NCBI GenBank assembly: GCA_030637925.1
Contig: DAOWFR010000065.1
Coordinates: 1 to 7,082 of the forward strand
Direction of reading: 5' to 3'
DNA length: 7,082 bases
Source of the DNA: Methanobacteriota archaeon
GTDB taxonomy: Archaea; Nanobdellota; Nanobdellia; Woesearchaeales; SM23-78
The translations under genes were made by a program, and so were the position numbers. How positions within the stretch are numbered: the first letter of the stretch is position 1; every line of letters starts with the position of its first letter. Under the pieces are notes generated by a model. It worked only from the letters and a program-made list of their open reading frames with translations. It ran no database searches and had not been told where the DNA came from. This document shows, piece by piece, positions 5,142-7,082 of the stretch.

Positions 5142-5759
5142 ATGGCTAAGAAGAAAGAACCCAAGATAAAACTGGAGAGAAGCTATAATGTTCCTCTTAG
5201 AAAGAGCTTTAGGCATAGTGCTAAGCACAAGAAGACTCCTAAGGCCGTTCGAGCAGTTAGAGAGTTCTTAAAAAAGCATATGAAAGCAGAGAAGATAAGG
5301 CTGGGTATGCATCTTAATGAGCACTTATGGAAGCATGGCATAAAGAATCCTCCTCATCATGTAAAGGTTCATGCTCTTAAAGAAGATGATGTTGTAAAGG
5401 CAGAGCTTGAAGGCTTTGAGTTCAAAGAAGCAGTTAAGGCTGAGAAAAAGAAGAAAGAGGCACCGACCATGAAGGATAAGCTGGCAGCTAAGCTAGGAAT
5501 AAAAGAAGCGCCTAAGGAAGAGAAGAAAGAAGAAGTAAAGAAAGAAGAGACAACAGAAGCAAAAAAAGCTTCTAAGCCTGTGGCAGAGCCACAGAAGCCA
5601 AAGGAAGAAAAAAAGGAAGAGGAAAAGAAACCGGAGGAGAAAAAACCTGAAGTTAAGAAAGAGCCTGAGAAGAAAGAAGAGAAAAAGATAGAAGAAAAGA
5701 AACCTGAAACTAAAAAAGAAGGAAAATCTTCATCGGTCGCTAAAGCGACAAAGAAATAA
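5142..5759 (+). CDS. rpl31e: Ribosomal protein L31e (eL31) with long Lys/Glu tail
   Basis: Large-subunit protein located near the peptide exit tunnel in archaea and eukaryotes. The core is residues 1 to about 97: E-R-S-Y-N-V-P-L-R (12-20), T-P-K-A-V-R-A-V-R-E-F-L-K-K-H-M-K (32-48), L-N-E-H-L-W-K-H-G-I-K-N-P-P (58-71) and V-K-V-H-A-L-K (74-80). Archaeal L31e is usually 80-100 residues; this one is 205. Residues from about 98 onward form a low-complexity tail of K, E, P and A with repeated E-E-K-K-P-E units, probably disordered. AGGAG at 5131-5135 overlaps the L39e stop codon and sets the ATG at 5142. It ends two bases from the convergent acetyltransferase gene. Confidence 0.95.
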   Translation: MAKKKEPKIKLERSYNVPLRKSFRHSAKHKKTPKAVRAVREFLKKHMKAEKIRLGMHLNEHLWKHGIKNPPHHVKVHALKEDDVVKAELEGFEFKEAVKAEKKKKEAPTMKDKLAAKLGIKEAPKEEKKEEVKKEETTEAKKASKPVAEPQKPKEEKKEEEKKPEEKKPEVKKEPEKKEEKKIEEKKPETKKEGKSSSVAKATKK

Positions 5760-5761
5760 TT

Positions 5762-6091
5762 CTAGAAATCAATCCTAAACTCTTTACCATGTTCTTTAAA
5801 CCCGAATTTTAAGTATAATTCATGCACTTTTGGTTTTGTATACCTACTAGTACATACCAATTTATAACAACCCTTTTTTTTTGCTTGTTTTATCAAATGC
5901 TTAACTATCTTAGAGCCTAATCCTTTACCTCTCTTTGATTCATCAACAAAAACATCCTCCAAGAATCCAAAAGGCTCTTTATGTAGATCATTCTTTATAA
6001 TATAGAGGTAAGCCCTTGCAACTTCTTTACCATCATCTTCAATATAGAACTTAATACTCTTACCAATTATTTCTTTCTCTTTAATATCCAT
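5762..6091 (-). CDS. GNAT-family N-acetyltransferase
   Basis: Cytoplasmic acetyl-CoA-dependent acyltransferase of 109 residues, a minimal one-domain GNAT. Motif A is clear: L-E-D-V-F-V-D (44-50) is the beta-4 strand, followed by the acetyl-CoA pyrophosphate loop R54-G-K-G-L-G59. G-C-Y-K-L-V-C (74-80) forms beta-5, and Y93-L-K-F-G-F holds the usual catalytic-region Tyr and motif B. The G-C-Y-K stretch resembles glucosamine-6-phosphate acetyltransferases, but substrate cannot be told from sequence. The start ATG at 6091 has a strong GAGGAG site 8 bases upstream. It follows the hibernation-factor-like gene by 21 bases, so the two are probably co-transcribed; protein acetylation linked to translation is only a guess. 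Confidence 0.85.
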   Translation of the reverse strand: MDIKEKEIIGKSIKFYIEDDGKEVARAYLYIIKNDLHKEPFGFLEDVFVDESKRGKGLGSKIVKHLIKQAKKKGCYKLVCTSRYTKPKVHELYLKFGFKEHGKEFRIDF

Positions 6092-6112
6092 AGTTAACTC
6101 CTCAAAACTGAC

Positions 6113-6415
6113 TCACTTAGAAGCTATGGCCAGCACTTTCTTAAGAACATCATCCAGGCCTACAAAAAGATTCCTATCAGTAATCTCTGAGGTTATTGGT
6201 TTGCCACTAACCATTGCCTTTGCATGAAACTCATACTTCTTACTGCCCTCTGTCTTATGTACAATCTTCAGAGTCACTGTAAGGTTTTCAAACCCAGAAA
6301 CAGTGTCACTCATCTTTCTTGTATAGCTTCCTACCAGTTTCTTAACCACTACTAGCTCTGCTTTTTCTATCTCCTTAAAACCAACTAGGGTTATGTTCCC
6401 TCCTAACTCTATCAC
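6113..6415 (-). CDS. HPF/RaiA-like ribosome-associated protein (tentative)
   Basis: A 100-residue soluble protein with no certain family. The predicted order of elements is beta (N-I-T-L-V-G-F, 7-13), long helix (17-38), beta (N-L-T-V-T-L-K-I-V, 44-52), beta (K-Y-E-F-H-A-K-A-M-V, 60-69), beta (P-I-T-S-E-I-T-D, 73-80) and helix (L-F-V-G-L-D-D-V-L-K-K-V-L-A-I-A, 83-98). This is the order of ribosome hibernation factors (HPF, RaiA, YfiA), where the final helix is likewise preceded by a short acidic stretch. If correct, it would bind the 30S decoding site under stress. Its start is GTG at 6415, supported by AGGGGAG 7 bases upstream. It is divergent from L15e and upstream of the GNAT gene. Confidence in the frame is high; confidence in the family is moderate. 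Confidence 0.6.
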   Translation of the reverse strand: MIELGGNITLVGFKEIEKAELVVVKKLVGSYTRKMSDTVSGFENLTVTLKIVHKTEGSKKYEFHAKAMVSGKPITSEITDRNLFVGLDDVLKKVLAIASK

Positions 6416-6453
6416 TGTAAACTCCCCTTTTTAGAATGTATGGAAAGCTCTGG

Positions 6454-6469
6454 TTTTTTAAATAGTTTG
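6454..6469 (-). promoter_or_regulatory. BRE/TATA promoter of the HPF-like/GNAT pair
   Basis: On the minus strand GCAAACTATTTAAAAAA: a BRE-like GCAAA just before the TATA box TATTTAAA. The expected transcript start is near 6434, which leaves a short leader containing the AGGGGAG ribosome binding site of the GTG start at 6415. Confidence 0.55.
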
Positions 6470-6492
6470 CGATAAAAAAAGACATAATGATT

Positions 6493-6508
6493 CCAAAACC
6501 TTTATAAA
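6493..6508 (+). promoter_or_regulatory. BRE/TATA promoter of L15e
   Basis: CCAAAACC-TTTATAAA is a near-ideal archaeal core promoter, with an A-rich BRE directly joined to a consensus TATA box. The transcript start should fall near 6530, giving a leader of about 60 bases before the GTG start of L15e. It faces away from the minus-strand promoter at 6454-6469. Confidence 0.75.
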
Positions 6509-6530
6509 CTCGCCTCTTTTTTTCTCCTCT

Positions 6531-6563
6531 ACAGGAATGTGGGCGTGGCTTGCCTGAACCTGT
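6531..6563 (+). other. GC-rich leader with inverted repeat upstream of L15e
   Basis: ACAGG (6531-6535) and CCTGT (6559-6563) are reverse complements, and GGC-TT-GCC (6547-6554) lies between them. The stretch is notably richer in G and C than nearby spacers and begins about where transcription should start. It could fold at the 5' end of the L15e mRNA, and a leader control role is possible. Stems are short, so this is tentative. Confidence 0.3.
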
Positions 6564-6591
6564 TATATATTAAATAATGGAGGCTAATAAA

Positions 6592-7082
6592 GTGGGATTA
6601 TACAAGCATGTAAGAGAGCTCTGGAAAAAACCCAAGAAGAATCTTGGAGAGGTCCAGAGGAAAAGACTGATTCTTTGGAGAAAACAACCAGTAACTGTTA
6701 GAGTTGAGAAACCTACCAGGATTGACAGGGCCAGGAGCCTTGGCTACAAGGCAAAGCAAGGATTCGTAGTACTGAGACAGAGGGTTAGGCGTGGGGGCAG
6801 GATGAGAGCAAAACCCTCAGGTGGCAGAAGACCCAAGGCTTCCAGAAGAACCAAAATTGTTGGTAAAAATTATCAGTGGATTGCAGAGGAAAGAGCTGTT
6901 AAGAAGTACACTAACTGCGAGGTATTGAACTCTTACTATGTTGGACAAGATGGTAAATACTATTGGTATGAAGTAATCCTTATTGACAGAGAGCACCCGA
7001 ATATTAGAAAAGACCTTAATCTCAGGAGAATAGCTAAACAAAGAGGCAGGGTTCACAGGGGCTTGACAAGTGCTGCTAAGAA
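6592..7082 (+). CDS. rpl15e: Ribosomal protein L15e (eL15), 3' end outside window
   Basis: Large-subunit rRNA-binding protein of archaea and eukaryotes. About 163 of the usual 190-195 residues are visible and the frame is open to the window edge. Landmarks in order are [15 protein letters not shown] at the N-terminus, [20 protein letters not shown], the basic stretch around 6790-6850, [31 protein letters not shown], and [10 protein letters not shown]. The start is GTG at 6592, which has GGAGG at 6579-6583 upstream and gives the family N-terminus. An in-frame ATG at 6577 would add five residues, has no ribosome binding site, and partly overlaps that GGAGG, so it is rejected. Confidence 0.96.
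   Translation, partial: MGLYKHVRELWKKPKKNLGEVQRKRLILWRKQPVTVRVEKPTRIDRARSLGYKAKQGFVVLRQRVRRGGRMRAKPSGGRRPKASRRTKIVGKNYQWIAEERAVKKYTNCEVLNSYYVGQDGKYYWYEVILIDREHPNIRKDLNLRRIAKQRGRVHRGLTSAAK

Noticed and set aside
4962..5228. Minus-strand open frame across L39e and the start of L31e
   Set aside because: It overlaps two clearly identified ribosomal protein genes and shows no family features.
5500..5740. L31e tail repeats as a CRISPR or mobile-element signature
   Set aside because: The repeats are short, irregular, purine-rich codons in frame, encoding Lys/Glu/Pro, without spacers or terminal inverted repeats.
6577..6579. ATG at 6577 as the start of L15e
   Set aside because: No Shine-Dalgarno site precedes it; GTG at 6592 has GGAGG at good spacing and yields the family N-terminus.

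Overview
The window is AT-rich DNA from an archaeon. It carries four ribosomal proteins found only in archaea and eukaryotes (S19e, L39e, L31e, L15e), a short archaeal-type triosephosphate isomerase, BRE/TATA-type promoters such as CCAAAACC-TTTATAAA upstream of L15e, and clear Shine-Dalgarno sites with several GTG starts. Small compact genes, a bacterial-type prolipoprotein diacylglyceryl transferase (Lgt) and short surface proteins with a pilin-like N-terminus suggest a DPANN lineage, perhaps Woesearchaeota or a relative. That placement is inference from protein style, not a computed result.

Layout. (1) Forward, 2-2646: the 3' part of thioredoxin reductase, thioredoxin, Lgt, a small ASCH/PUA-like protein (DUF3850-like) and triosephosphate isomerase. 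(2) Reverse, 4161-2661: a three-gene set made of a pilin-like secreted protein with four external cysteines, a 78-residue two-helix membrane protein and a second pilin-like secreted protein. (3) Forward, 4368-5759: S19e, L39e (57 aa) and L31e; S19e and L31e carry long Lys/Glu/Pro-rich tails. (4) Reverse, 6415-5762: a 100-residue protein with the fold order of ribosome hibernation factors, then a GNAT acetyltransferase. (5) Forward, 6592 to the end: L15e, cut by the window edge. The blocks alternate in direction. They converge at 2646/2661 and at 5759/5762, and diverge from promoter pairs at about 4170-4367 and 6416-6591.

How the genes relate. Thioredoxin reductase and thioredoxin form a standard NADPH-to-disulfide electron chain. 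Lgt would lipidate exported proteins, but no protein in the window has a lipobox, so its substrates lie elsewhere. The reverse three-gene set looks like a cell-surface module. The ribosomal block is a shortened version of the common archaeal S19e cluster.

The most unusual observations are: a 22-base intergenic element present twice (20/22 identical), each time between a stop codon and the Shine-Dalgarno site of the next gene; the two surface proteins sharing the N-terminal pattern [KR]-A-[ST]-[IM]-Q-L-G-I-N; Lgt in an archaeal setting with Thr where the Glu243 equivalent is expected; and the charged tails on two ribosomal proteins of one operon.
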